64,000 nucleotides of DNA from Phenylobacterium sp. NIBR 498073 (lineage in GTDB: Bacteria; Pseudomonadota; Alphaproteobacteria; Caulobacterales; Caulobacteraceae), in the NCBI RefSeq assembly GCF_027286305.1, contig NZ_CP114599.1, positions 3,319,001-3,383,000 of the forward strand, written 5' to 3'. The notes under the pieces were generated by a model. That model was not told the DNA's origin. It ran no database searches and worked only from the letters and a program-made list of their open reading frames with translations. A program made the translations under genes and the position numbers. Every line of letters starts with the position of its first letter. Within the stretch, counting starts at the first letter, position 1. Positions 16,837 through 25,300 of this stretch are shown one piece after another.

Positions 16837-16863
16837 ATTACGATACTTTCAAGTTGACATAAT
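16837..16863 (+). promoter_or_regulatory. 27-base operator-like motif, copy 1 (before TonB receptor)
   Basis: The sequence ATTACGATACT-TTCA-AGTTGACATAAT is an imperfect inverted repeat in an unusually A+T-rich patch. It matches the motif at 21115-21141 (opposite orientation) in 25 of 27 positions. It lies 99 bases before the start of the TonB receptor and 122 bases before the divergent LolA-like gene. It contains a TTGACA that could be a -35 element, though no good -10 follows. The TetR protein encoded at 21142-21750 is the obvious candidate to bind it. Confidence 0.65.
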
Positions 16864-16962
16864 TGAGCCGTGAGGAGAAATCTCCGCCGCGCAACGCCGT
16901 TGCGGCGACGCCCGCCGACGCGCGCAGACGCCGCCACGGTCGGCGCACATCAAGGGGGAAGC

Positions 16963-19278
16963 ATGTTCCACACTGCCTTCACGCGGTCGTCCGCGTTCAC
17001 CAAGCGCGCGCTGCTGGCCGGCGCCGCGGCCGCCGCTGTGCTCGGCTCGGCCTCCGCCGCCGCGGCCCAGGAGCCCGACACCCTGCTCGGCGAGGTGGTC
17101 GTCACCGCCCAGAAGCGCACCGAGCGCCTGCAGGACGTGCCGGTCTCGGTGAACGTGGTCTCCGCCCAGGCGCTGGCTGACAGCCATGTCTCGGGCCTGC
17201 AGCAATTGCAGCAGCTGTCGCCATCGCTGACCTTCACGCCCTCGGCCAACACCCGCGGCCAGGGCCTGTCGGTGCGCGGCCTCGGCACCCTCAACTTCTC
17301 GGACGGCGTGGAGCCGACCGTCTCGGTGGTGCTGGACGGCGTCGTCATCGGCCGCAGCGCCGGCTCGTTCTTCGACTTCAACGACGTCGAGCGGATCGAA
17401 GTGCTGCGCGGGCCGCAGGGCATGCTGTTCGGCAAGAACGCCGCGGCCGGGGTGATCAACATCGTCACCGCCCGTCCGAACCTCAGCGAGTTCGAGGCCG
17501 ACGCCTCGATCAGCTACGCCACCTTCGACGAGGTCCGCGCCAAGGGATCAGTCTCACTGCCGATCAAGAGCGGCGAGCTGGCCGCCCGGATCTCCGGTTT
17601 CTACAATGAATCCGAAGGCATCATCACCAACCGGTTCGACGGCAAGAAGTACAACGGCCTGAATTCCTACGGCGTGCGCGGCAAGCTGGTCTGGAGCCCG
17701 GACGACAGCTTCGACCTCTTCGCTACGCTCGACTACACCCGCGCCGACCAGGACTGCTGCGTCAGCACGGTGCGCTCGATCCTGCCGACCACCCGCTATT
17801 TCGGCCCGACCGGCCCGACCCGCGCCTCGCTGTTCACCGGCGTCGAGGTCGGCCCCTACAGCCGCGAGGCCAATTTCGACGGCAAGGCGTTCAACGACCA
17901 GAGCACCTGGGGCGCCTCGGTCGAGATGAACAAGGAGTTCGAGCCCTTCACCCTGACCTCGATCACCGCCTATCGGGCGTTCGAGGTCGAGGACAACAAC
18001 GACGCCGACGGCGGCCCGCTGGCGATGCTGAACATCAACAGCGCCCACCAGAAGCAGAACCAGTTCAGCCAGGAACTGCGCATCACCTCGCCGGCCGGCC
18101 AGCGGCTGGAGTATGTGGCCGGTCTGTTCTACTTCGACCAGGACGTCTCCACGACGACGGAGATCCTCGGCAACTTCGGCCAGGTGCTGCCGGCCGGGCA
18201 GTACTTCCAGAACTTCATCGATCGGGCGATCAGCACCCGCAACTACGCGGTGTTCGGCCAGGCGACCTTCAACGTCACCGACCAGCTGCGGCTGATCGGC
18301 GGCCTGCGCTACACCAACGAAGAGCTGAAGGCCCGCTTCCTGCGCACCGTTCCGGCCGGCGCCCGGGCCGCGGTCCCGAGCCTGGGCGGCCCGCCCCTCG
18401 ACGCGCCGCATCTGAACGCCAAGGACGACGACGTCTCGGGCAAGCTCGGCGTCCAGTACGAGGTCAGCGACGACGTCATGGCCTATGCGACCTACTCGCG
18501 CGGCTACAAGGGCCAGGCGATCAACCTGCTGAACAACCTCAGCGCCGCCACGGTCAATTCGGGCAAGTACGTCCTCGCCCCGGAAACGGTGAACAACTAC
18601 GAGATCGGCCTGCGCACGACGCCGTTCGACCGCCGGATGATCTTCAACATCACGCTGTTCCAGACCGAGATCGAGAACTTCCAGGCCCAGACCTTCGACG
18701 CGAACACCACTAGCTTCGCGCTCGCCAACGCCGGCGAACTGCGCTCGCGCGGGGTGGAGCTGGAGACCCAGTACCGCCCGAACCAGGCGTTCCAGTTCTC
18801 GGCCAACGTCGCCTATGCCGACACCCGCATCGAGGACTTCGCCCCGGCCTGCTACCCGGGCCAGACCGCGGCGCTGGGCTGCGTCGGCGGCCGCCAGGAG
18901 GTCACCGGCAGCGCGCTGACCAACGCGCCGATGTGGTCCTACACCCTGGGCGCCAGCTACAACCGGCCGCTGGAATCGATCCCGTTCGACCTGACCGCCG
19001 ACGTCTCCTACAGCTACCGCTCGTCGGTGTTCTTCACCTTCCGCGACCCGAACACGATCCAGCCCGGCTACGGCCTGCTGAACCTGAACGTCGGGCTGCA
19101 GAGCAACGACGGCCGCTACGGCGTCACCGTCTTCGCGCGCAACCTGCTGGACGAGCAGTTCTATTCCGGCATCGGCACCGGCTTCCTGGACACCAACGCC
19201 ACCGGCGCCGGCTACACCCAGAGCCTGACCCAGGACGCGTTCCGCCGCGTCGGGATCGAGGCCCGTGTGCACTTCTAA
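16963..19278 (+). CDS. TonB-dependent outer-membrane receptor
   Basis: The 771-residue protein has a long signal peptide (FTKRALLAGAAAAAVLGSASAAAAQ) and then a likely TonB box/plug start (LLGEVVVTAQKRTERLQDVP). The plug domain covers roughly residues 45-160 with GLSVRGLGT and VLRGPQGMLFGKNAAAGVINIVT. A 22-strand barrel follows, ending in RRVGIEARVHF with a terminal phenylalanine. The EVVVTAQKRxE type is common in sphingomonads and caulobacters for uptake of diverse organic compounds. Its start ATG 16963 follows AAGGGGGAA. Sharing an upstream motif with the arylsulfatase suggests that it imports a sulfate ester. The substrate is not known. Confidence 0.92.
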   Translation: MFHTAFTRSSAFTKRALLAGAAAAAVLGSASAAAAQEPDTLLGEVVVTAQKRTERLQDVPVSVNVVSAQALADSHVSGLQQLQQLSPSLTFTPSANTRGQGLSVRGLGTLNFSDGVEPTVSVVLDGVVIGRSAGSFFDFNDVERIEVLRGPQGMLFGKNAAAGVINIVTARPNLSEFEADASISYATFDEVRAKGSVSLPIKSGELAARISGFYNESEGIITNRFDGKKYNGLNSYGVRGKLVWSPDDSFDLFATLDYTRADQDCCVSTVRSILPTTRYFGPTGPTRASLFTGVEVGPYSREANFDGKAFNDQSTWGASVEMNKEFEPFTLTSITAYRAFEVEDNNDADGGPLAMLNINSAHQKQNQFSQELRITSPAGQRLEYVAGLFYFDQDVSTTTEILGNFGQVLPAGQYFQNFIDRAISTRNYAVFGQATFNVTDQLRLIGGLRYTNEELKARFLRTVPAGARAAVPSLGGPPLDAPHLNAKDDDVSGKLGVQYEVSDDVMAYATYSRGYKGQAINLLNNLSAATVNSGKYVLAPETVNNYEIGLRTTPFDRRMIFNITLFQTEIENFQAQTFDANTTSFALANAGELRSRGVELETQYRPNQAFQFSANVAYADTRIEDFAPACYPGQTAALGCVGGRQEVTGSALTNAPMWSYTLGASYNRPLESIPFDLTADVSYSYRSSVFFTFRDPNTIQPGYGLLNLNVGLQSNDGRYGVTVFARNLLDEQFYSGIGTGFLDTNATGAGYTQSLTQDAFRRVGIEARVHF

Positions 19279-19286
19279 GGCCGGAC

Positions 19287-19308
19287 GCGGCCCGCTTCGG
19301 CGGGCCGC
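19287..19308 (+). terminator. UUCG hairpin after TonB receptor
   Basis: A perfect 9-base stem (GCGGCCCGC / GCGGGCCGC) closed by a TTCG tetraloop, 8 bases after the TonB receptor stop. It is very stable but has no T-run. A second hairpin with a T-run follows at 19330. Confidence 0.6.
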
Positions 19309-19329
19309 TCCCATCACGAGGCCAAGGAG

Positions 19330-19357
19330 AAAGGGCGCCGCGATCGCGGCGCCCTTT
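19330..19357. terminator. bidirectional intrinsic terminator
   Basis: A 13-base stem (AAAGGGCGCCGCG / CGCGGCGCCCTTT) is followed by T-runs on both strands. It sits between the convergent TonB receptor and arylsulfatase genes and should end transcription from both. Confidence 0.85.
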
Positions 19358-19365
19358 TTCGTACC

Positions 19366-21072
19366 CTAGTTCTCGAAGTAGCGGGCGAAGCGGCAGACCA
19401 GATCGGTCGAAGGCTGCGGTCCGGAGCCGTACTTACCCCACTCCTGGTCCCAGAGGCGCTTCAGGCGCGCCAGTTCCTGCGGGTGACGCGCGGCCAGGTC
19501 GACCGACTCGGCGAAGTCGACGTCGGTGTTGTAGAGCTCCCAGCGATCCTGGCCCTCGTCGCACTTGTGCAGGGCCACCGCCCGCCAGCCGCCGTTAGTG
19601 ATCGCCCGGTTGCCGCGCAGCTCGAAATACTGGGTCGTGCGCGCCGGCGCGGCCTTCGGGTCGGCGAAAGTGGCGGCGAACGAACGGCCGGCGACCGGCA
19701 GCTGGCGCTGGCCGTCGACGGTGTCGGCGAACCTGGTCCCGGCGGCCGCCAGCAGGGTCGGGGCGATGTCGACCACGTCGACGTACTGGCTGCGCACCGC
19801 CCCGCCGTCCTTGATCACCGCCGGCCAGGAGACGATCAGCGGCGTGCGCACGCCGCCCAGATGCGGCCAGAGCTTGTAGCGGCGGAACGGGGTCACCCCG
19901 GCCATCGCCCAGGGGCGCGGATACTCGGCCTGGGTCTTGACCGTGCCCAGCTCGTCCAGCCGCGCGCGCTGCTGGGCCGGCGTCAGGGTGTTCGGGCGAT
20001 AGAGCCCGTCGAACGATCCGGTCTGCCCCGCCTCGGGCGCCGCGCCATTGTCGGACAGCAGCACGACGATGGTGTTGCGGCTGAGACCGGAGGCCTCAAG
20101 ATAGGCCAGAAGCCGGCCGATCTGCTCGTCGGCGTGCTGCATGAAGCCGGCATAGACCTCCATGTAGCGGGCATAGACCGCCCGCTCGTCCTCGCTGAGC
20201 TCGGCCCAGGGGCGGTCGCCCTCGGCCCCCGGCGGCAGGACGGTGTCGGCCGGGATGATGCCGATAGCCTTCATGCGTTCGAACCGCTCGCGGCGGATTT
20301 CGTCCCAGCCCTTGTCGTAGACGCCCTTGTAGGCGTCGGCGTAGCGGGCGGGGACCTGCAGCGGCGCGTGGGCGACGCCGAGCCCGAGATTGAGGAAGAA
20401 CGGCTGGTCCGGCGCCTTGCCCTGGTGCTCGCCGATCAGGGCGATCGACTTGTCCACCAGGTCGCTGGACAGGTGATAGTCGGCCGGCAGGGTCGGGTGG
20501 ATGTAGCCGTTGTTCTCGACCAGGTCGGGCTTGTACTGGTCGGTCCAGCCGCGCGCGAAGCCATAGAAGTAGTCGAACCCGCGTTGCAGCGGCCAGGACT
20601 CGCGGCCCGCCGTCTCGCCCAGCTGGCTCATCGGGATCAGGTGCCACTTGCCCACCAGCCAGTTGGCGTAGCCCACGCCCTTCAGGGCCTGGGCCATGTT
20701 CTGGGCGTTCTTCGGGACATCGAAGGCGTCCTTCGGGAAGGCGCTCGGCATCACCGCCGCGACGTCCGGCACGTCCGGCATGTTGACCGTATGGCCGTTG
20801 CGGCCGGTGATCATCGCCGCCCGCGTAGTCGAGCACACCGCCTTGGTGTCGAACCGATTGTAGCGCAGGCCGCGGGCGGCCAGGGCGTCAATGTGCGGGG
20901 TGCGGATCTCCGCCCCGAAGCAGCCCAGGTCCGAGAAGCCGACGTCGTCGAGGACGATGGTGATGATGTTGGGCCGCGCGCCCGGCGCCGGCTTGCGCGT
21001 CGCCGCCGTCGCGCCGCGCGCCAGGGCGGTCGAGGCCAGCAGGGAGGTGAGCAGGACGCGGCGTTGGATCAT
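19366..21072 (-). CDS. exported arylsulfatase-type sulfatase
   Basis: The 568-residue protein has a signal peptide (MIQRRVLLTSLLASTALARGATA) and the sulfatase start NIITIVLDDVGFSDLGCFG, with the metal-binding DD pair. The formylglycine site is C80 in AVCSTTRAAMITGR. Further features are the metal/active-site segments WHLIPMSQ (the GKWH loop) and LLSDNGAAPE. It hydrolyses a sulfate ester in the periplasm after C80 is oxidised to formylglycine. The core reads C-S-T-T-R, where most sulfatases have C-x-P/A-x-R. The large size (over 540 residues) matches Pseudomonas-type arylsulfatases. It lies downstream of a TetR gene on the same strand, with the 27-base motif between them. Confidence 0.92.
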   Translation of the reverse strand: MIQRRVLLTSLLASTALARGATAATRKPAPGARPNIITIVLDDVGFSDLGCFGAEIRTPHIDALAARGLRYNRFDTKAVCSTTRAAMITGRNGHTVNMPDVPDVAAVMPSAFPKDAFDVPKNAQNMAQALKGVGYANWLVGKWHLIPMSQLGETAGRESWPLQRGFDYFYGFARGWTDQYKPDLVENNGYIHPTLPADYHLSSDLVDKSIALIGEHQGKAPDQPFFLNLGLGVAHAPLQVPARYADAYKGVYDKGWDEIRRERFERMKAIGIIPADTVLPPGAEGDRPWAELSEDERAVYARYMEVYAGFMQHADEQIGRLLAYLEASGLSRNTIVVLLSDNGAAPEAGQTGSFDGLYRPNTLTPAQQRARLDELGTVKTQAEYPRPWAMAGVTPFRRYKLWPHLGGVRTPLIVSWPAVIKDGGAVRSQYVDVVDIAPTLLAAAGTRFADTVDGQRQLPVAGRSFAATFADPKAAPARTTQYFELRGNRAITNGGWRAVALHKCDEGQDRWELYNTDVDFAESVDLAARHPQELARLKRLWDQEWGKYGSGPQPSTDLVCRFARYFEN

Positions 21073-21114
21073 AGCGGACTCCGAGGTTCCGCTTCGGTTT
21101 CGACCCGCGCCGAT

Positions 21115-21141
21115 ATTATGTCAACTTTATAGTATCGTAAT
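21115..21141 (-). promoter_or_regulatory. 27-base operator-like motif, copy 2 (before arylsulfatase)
   Basis: On the minus strand this reads ATTACGATACT-ATAA-AGTTGACATAAT and matches copy 1 at 16837 in 25 of 27 positions. It abuts the TetR stop codon and ends 42 bases before the arylsulfatase ATG, so the sulfatase has its own regulated promoter and is not only read through from the TetR gene. Confidence 0.65.
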
Positions 21142-21750
21142 TCAGCGAGCCGGGCCAGGCGGCGTCAGCAGGCTCTGGATCAGAGTGCGCAGATCCTCGT
21201 CGCTGACCGGCCAGTTCAGCGTATGGGTGTTGCGCGCGACGCCGTTCAGCGCGTTGAGGATCACCGCGGCCGGCAGCGCCGGCGGCGGGTTCATCCGCTC
21301 CAGAGCCTGGGCCAGCGCGCCGGTGTTGCGGCTGCGGCGCCCCTTGGTCCCAGCGAACAGCGGCGCGGCGATCTCGCGGTTCACGCGGGCTTCGGTCTGC
21401 AGCGCCACCGAACAGGCGCCCAAGTGAGAGTGGCCGTAAAGCTCGATGAGCTTGTGGGCGAAGGCCTCCAGGTCCGCCGCGGGCGCGCCGGTGTCCTTGA
21501 ACTCGGCCTCGCTCCAGACCTCGAGGAACGCCTCCATGACGCAGGCGGTGGGAGTGTCCCAGCGGCGGTAGAAGGTCGCCTTGGTGACCCCAGCCTCGGC
21601 GCAGACGCGTTCGAGGGTCATGCCCGAATAGCCGTGCCGCGCCAGCACCAGCAGCGCGGCGGCCTTGATGCGTTCCTGCAGGCCGCTGTCGCGCGGGCGG
21701 CCCCTTCCCCGGCGCGGCGGTTCTGCTGTCTTGGCCTCGGTCGAACTCAT
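21142..21750 (-). CDS. TetR family transcriptional regulator
   Basis: The 202-residue protein has a basic tail (PPRRGRGRPRDSG) followed by a TetR N-terminal helix-turn-helix at about residues 22-68, with the recognition part AEAGVTKATFYRRW. The C-terminal ligand domain is of the TetR_C type (ELYGHSHLGACSVALQTEARVNREIAAPLF). TetR proteins repress their targets until they bind a ligand. The 27-base motif at its stop codon and before the TonB receptor at 16963 is the likely operator. I take the ATG at 21748-21750, with AAGG just upstream. It is divergent from the SMR exporter gene. Confidence 0.88.
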   Translation of the reverse strand: MSSTEAKTAEPPRRGRGRPRDSGLQERIKAAALLVLARHGYSGMTLERVCAEAGVTKATFYRRWDTPTACVMEAFLEVWSEAEFKDTGAPAADLEAFAHKLIELYGHSHLGACSVALQTEARVNREIAAPLFAGTKGRRSRNTGALAQALERMNPPPALPAAVILNALNGVARNTHTLNWPVSDEDLRTLIQSLLTPPGPAR

Positions 21751-21962
21751 GACCTTGGATGTCTCCCCGCGCCGAATCCGCGACCGGCGGACCGGGTCGG
21801 CGCTCAAGCCTAGAGGCCCGGGCCGCCCCCGCCCGTCAACCCCCGCGGGCGACAAGTCCTTGGCCGCGCCGGAGATTTTCTGTACGAGCGGTCTGGCGTA
21901 GCGGCCTCTTTCGGGTTTCCGGCCGCCGCCTCTCCCCCGAGCCCGCATGCAGGAGACATCCC

Positions 21963-22277
21963 ATGGCGTGGCTCGTCCTCGGCGTCGCCGTCGTGACTGA
22001 AATCATCTGGGCGCTCAGCCTCAAATGGGCTGGCGTACAGGCCACTTGGCAGGCCGCCGCCGTGCCGATCGCACTGAGCTTCGTGAACATGGGCCTGCTG
22101 GCCTGGGCCATGCGCGGCCTGCCGGCGGGGACCGCCTATGCGGTGTGGACCGGCCTGGGCGCGGTCGGAGTCGGGATCTGCGGGGCGCTGCTGTTCGGCG
22201 AGAAGCTGTCGGGCGTGCAGATCGGCTTCATGGCCCTGATCGTCGTCGGCGTCATCGGAACCAAGCTCGCCGCCTGA
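21963..22277 (+). CDS. small multidrug resistance (SMR) exporter, SugE/Gdx-like
   Basis: The 104-residue protein has four membrane helices and the SMR signatures: the conserved membrane glutamate in VAVVTEIIWALSLKWAG (E13), AVWTGLGAVGVGICGALLFGE in helix 3 and the end IVVGVIGTKLAA. The W-A-L-S-L-K pattern after the glutamate fits the SugE/Gdx subgroup, whose members export guanidinium with proton exchange, better than EmrE. The assignment to Gdx is tentative. An AGGAGA site precedes the ATG. I found no convincing guanidine riboswitch in the 212 bases upstream. It works as an antiparallel dimer in the inner membrane. Confidence 0.85.
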   Translation: MAWLVLGVAVVTEIIWALSLKWAGVQATWQAAAVPIALSFVNMGLLAWAMRGLPAGTAYAVWTGLGAVGVGICGALLFGEKLSGVQIGFMALIVVGVIGTKLAA

Positions 22278-22283
22278 GCGTGA

Positions 22284-22308
22284 GGGGCGCGCCGCGCAGG
22301 CGCGCCCC
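22284..22308. terminator. hairpin between SMR and autotransporter genes
   Basis: A 10-base stem (GGGGCGCGCC / GGCGCGCCCC) with loop GCGCA lies in the 37-base gap between convergent stops. No T-run follows. Confidence 0.5.
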
Positions 22309-22314
22309 GCCGCC

Positions 22315-25300
22315 CTAGAACCGGACGCGGAAGCCCGCGGTCCCGGCGAAGTCGTAGCTGTCGCCGAAGGTCGAGAGCGAGGTGTCGCCCGAGACCTCGC
22401 CGTAGAGCGTGTAGCGGCCCCCGCCCCAGGCGTAGGTCCCGCCCGCCGCCAGACCGGCCCAGGTCCGAGCAAGACGGCTGACCACCGGCGCGCCGGAGAC
22501 GTCGACCGCGGTTCCGTCGAGGAACTCGTGGCTGACGTCGACCACCGCATAGAGGCCGCCGCCGGACGCCAGGGCGTAGTCGACGCCCAGACCCGCCCGT
22601 GCGATCAGGCTCTCGGACGTGTCATTGGCCACCACCGCGCCGAAGCCGTCGGTGAAGCTGTCAAAGTCGACCTTGGCGTAGCTGACCTGCGCCTGCGGCG
22701 TCAGGCGCAGGCCGCCGACGGCGAACCCGTGGCCGGCCTCCAGCGCTGCGGCCAGGCCCTCGCCCGAGACGCCGTCGGCGCGGGTTCCGAGCTGGCTGGA
22801 GCTGAGGTCGCTGTCGAACCAGCTGGCCTGCAGCTGGGCGTCGAGATAGCCGCCGCCGGCCGCCATCCAGGTGAGGTTAGCGCCGAGGCCATAGCCCTTG
22901 GTGTCGATGTCGCCGCCGCCATAGGGCGAGCCGACCTTGGTCTTGGCCCCGCCGAGATAGCCGGTCAGGCCGGCGATGATCACCCCGCCCGCGCCGGTTT
23001 CGGCCGCGAGCGGCTCGACCCCGAACTGCAGCTTCCAGCGGTCGGCCTTGAGGTTCGCCGCTGTGGTGCTCTCGTCCGGCTTCAGGCGGGTGCGGCCGCC
23101 GTCCAGGCGGCCCCAGACGCCGACGCCCGCCTCGCCCGACCACTGCCGGGCGCCGGTGCGCTCGCGCATGGCGCCCAGACCGTTCAGCAGTTGCAGCGCC
23201 TGCGGATAGGCCTCGTAGATCGGAACCCCCGGCTGGTAGAGCGGCGCCTCAGCGCCCGACAGGTCGGACGGTTCGAGGTTGGAGCGCAGGCGCCAGTCGC
23301 CGCCCTCGGTGTCGCGGCGCAGGACGTAGCCGTAGGCGCCAGCCACCAGCACGTTCTCGGCGCCGCGCCGATAGTCGCCGTCCGCCAGGGCGAAAGCGCC
23401 CGCGGCGGACGCGCCGTCCACCTGCACCAGCAGGATGCCGTCCGCGGTCAGCGCCCCGGTCCCGCCGGCCAGGCGGTTGATCTTGATCGGCGTCACGCCG
23501 GAGGCCGCCCCGCCCACGACCAGCAGGTCGGCGGGCGCGCCGTCACCGGCCAGGGTCGCGTCCATCTCCAGCACCCCTCCGGCCCCGACATAGCCGCCGG
23601 TCAGGGTCAGCACGCCGACGCCGCCGCGGCCCGGCGCGACCACACCGCCGGCTTGGTTGACCAGTCCGCCGAGTTGGCCCGCACCGATCAGGCGCCCGCC
23701 GAAATGGACGCTGGTCATGCCGCCCAGCTTGCCGTCGATGGCCAGGGTTCCGGCCCGGACTTCGGAAGCCCCGGCGAAGGCCGAGCTGTCGCCGGTCAGG
23801 CTGAGGGTTCCAGCTCCCTGCTGCGCCAAGGTCCCCGCACCGCTGACGACGCCGGCGAAAGCGACGTCGTCGGAGCGCCGGAAGACCAGCGTCCCGTCAT
23901 TGGCGACGTCGCCGCGGATCGATCCTGAGGCTCCGCCGTCGCCGATCTGCAGCGCGCCGCCGCTGATCCGCGTGCCGCCGGCATAGCTGTTGTCGCCAGT
24001 CAGGATCAGCGTGCCGCCGTCGGCCTTGTCGAGCCGGCCCCGGCCGGTCAGTTCGGCGGCGATGACGGCGACGAACTGCGCGCCCTCGCTCGTGCCGTCG
24101 CCGACCCGGACGACATTGTCGCCGGCCCCGAGGGTCAAGGCGTCGCCGATCAGCCGGTAGCCGTTGGCGGCGAACTGCACACCCGTGACGTCGATGGCGC
24201 CCTCGGATCCGTCCACCGTGACCGTGCCGCCTGTCCCCGCGAAGATCGCGAAGCGGGGGTTGGAGAAGGCGCCGTTCTGGGCGCCGCTCGCCGTCGTCCA
24301 ATTGCCGGCGCCCGCGCGCCACGTCCCATCGCCGCCGCTGATCGCCCCGTCGCCCGCCGCGCCGCCGTCGCCGTCCCAGAAGGTGAACTCCGGCGGAGGC
24401 GGCGGCGGCGTTGTGGTTCCGCCGCCGCTGGAGGGGGGGGCGCCCGAGGCGATCAGGTTCACTTGATTGGCGATCGAGGTCTGGACCACTCCGGTGAAGC
24501 CGGCCGGCAGGGTCCCGACGTCGAGCACGTTGTCGGTCAGGATCCCGGTGTAGTCGAACAGCCGATAGACGCCCTGAAGGAAGCTGCCGCCGGCGCTCTG
24601 CGTCACGTGGAGCGTGCCGTTCAGGGTCAGGGCGCCGTTCACCACCGCCAGGTCGTTGAGCGTTCCGCCCGCTGTACCGGCCTGGCCCAGCTGGTAGCGC
24701 AGGGTCGCGCTGGCGTTGAGGGTGAGCGGGCCGTTGAAGGTCAGCGTCCCGGCCGCGTTCAGCCCGCCCGGGGCCAGGGTTCCGCTAATGACCCCGCCAC
24801 GGGACGTGCCGGTCCCGCCGATGGTCCCGTTGACGCCGACCACCAACGCCGAGCCGCCGCCCGCCACCGAACCGTTGATCAGCAGGGTCCCGGCGTTGAC
24901 GTTGGTGAGGAAGCCATAGGTGTTGGCGCCGTTGAGGATCAGCGTCCCCAGATCGGTCTTGGTGACGCCGCCGCTAGCGCCGACCAGCGGCGTGTCGATG
25001 ATCGCCACGTAGTTCTTGCCGTCCGCGGTGCCGTCGCCGACGCGGATCGTCCGCCCCGCGCCCGACAGCGTGATCGTTCCACCAGTGAGGCGATAGCCGT
25101 CCTCGGCGAATTGCAGGCCGCCGCCTGTCGTGACCGACCCGACGTTCACCGTGCCCGGGACGCCGGCGAAGATCAGCAGATCGCTGGCGGTGTAGGTGTT
25201 GTTCACCGCGCCGGTTCCGGTCGTCCAGTTGACCCCGGCGGTCGTCCAGCTGCCGGAGCCGCCATCGACGCGGCCGTTGCCCGAACTGCCCGCACCGTCG

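Noticed and set aside
16854..16859. TTGACA in the 27-base motif as the -35 element of the TonB receptor promoter
   Set aside because: No -10-like hexamer occurs at a 16-18 base spacing for either copy, so I report the motif as an operator only.
21751..21962. Possible guanidine riboswitch before the SugE-like exporter gene
   Set aside because: The 212 bases hold ACGA-like and hairpin-forming pieces, but I cannot find the paired ACGR loops of the mini-ykkC type or the conserved core of ykkC or the type III aptamer. A covariance-model search would settle it.
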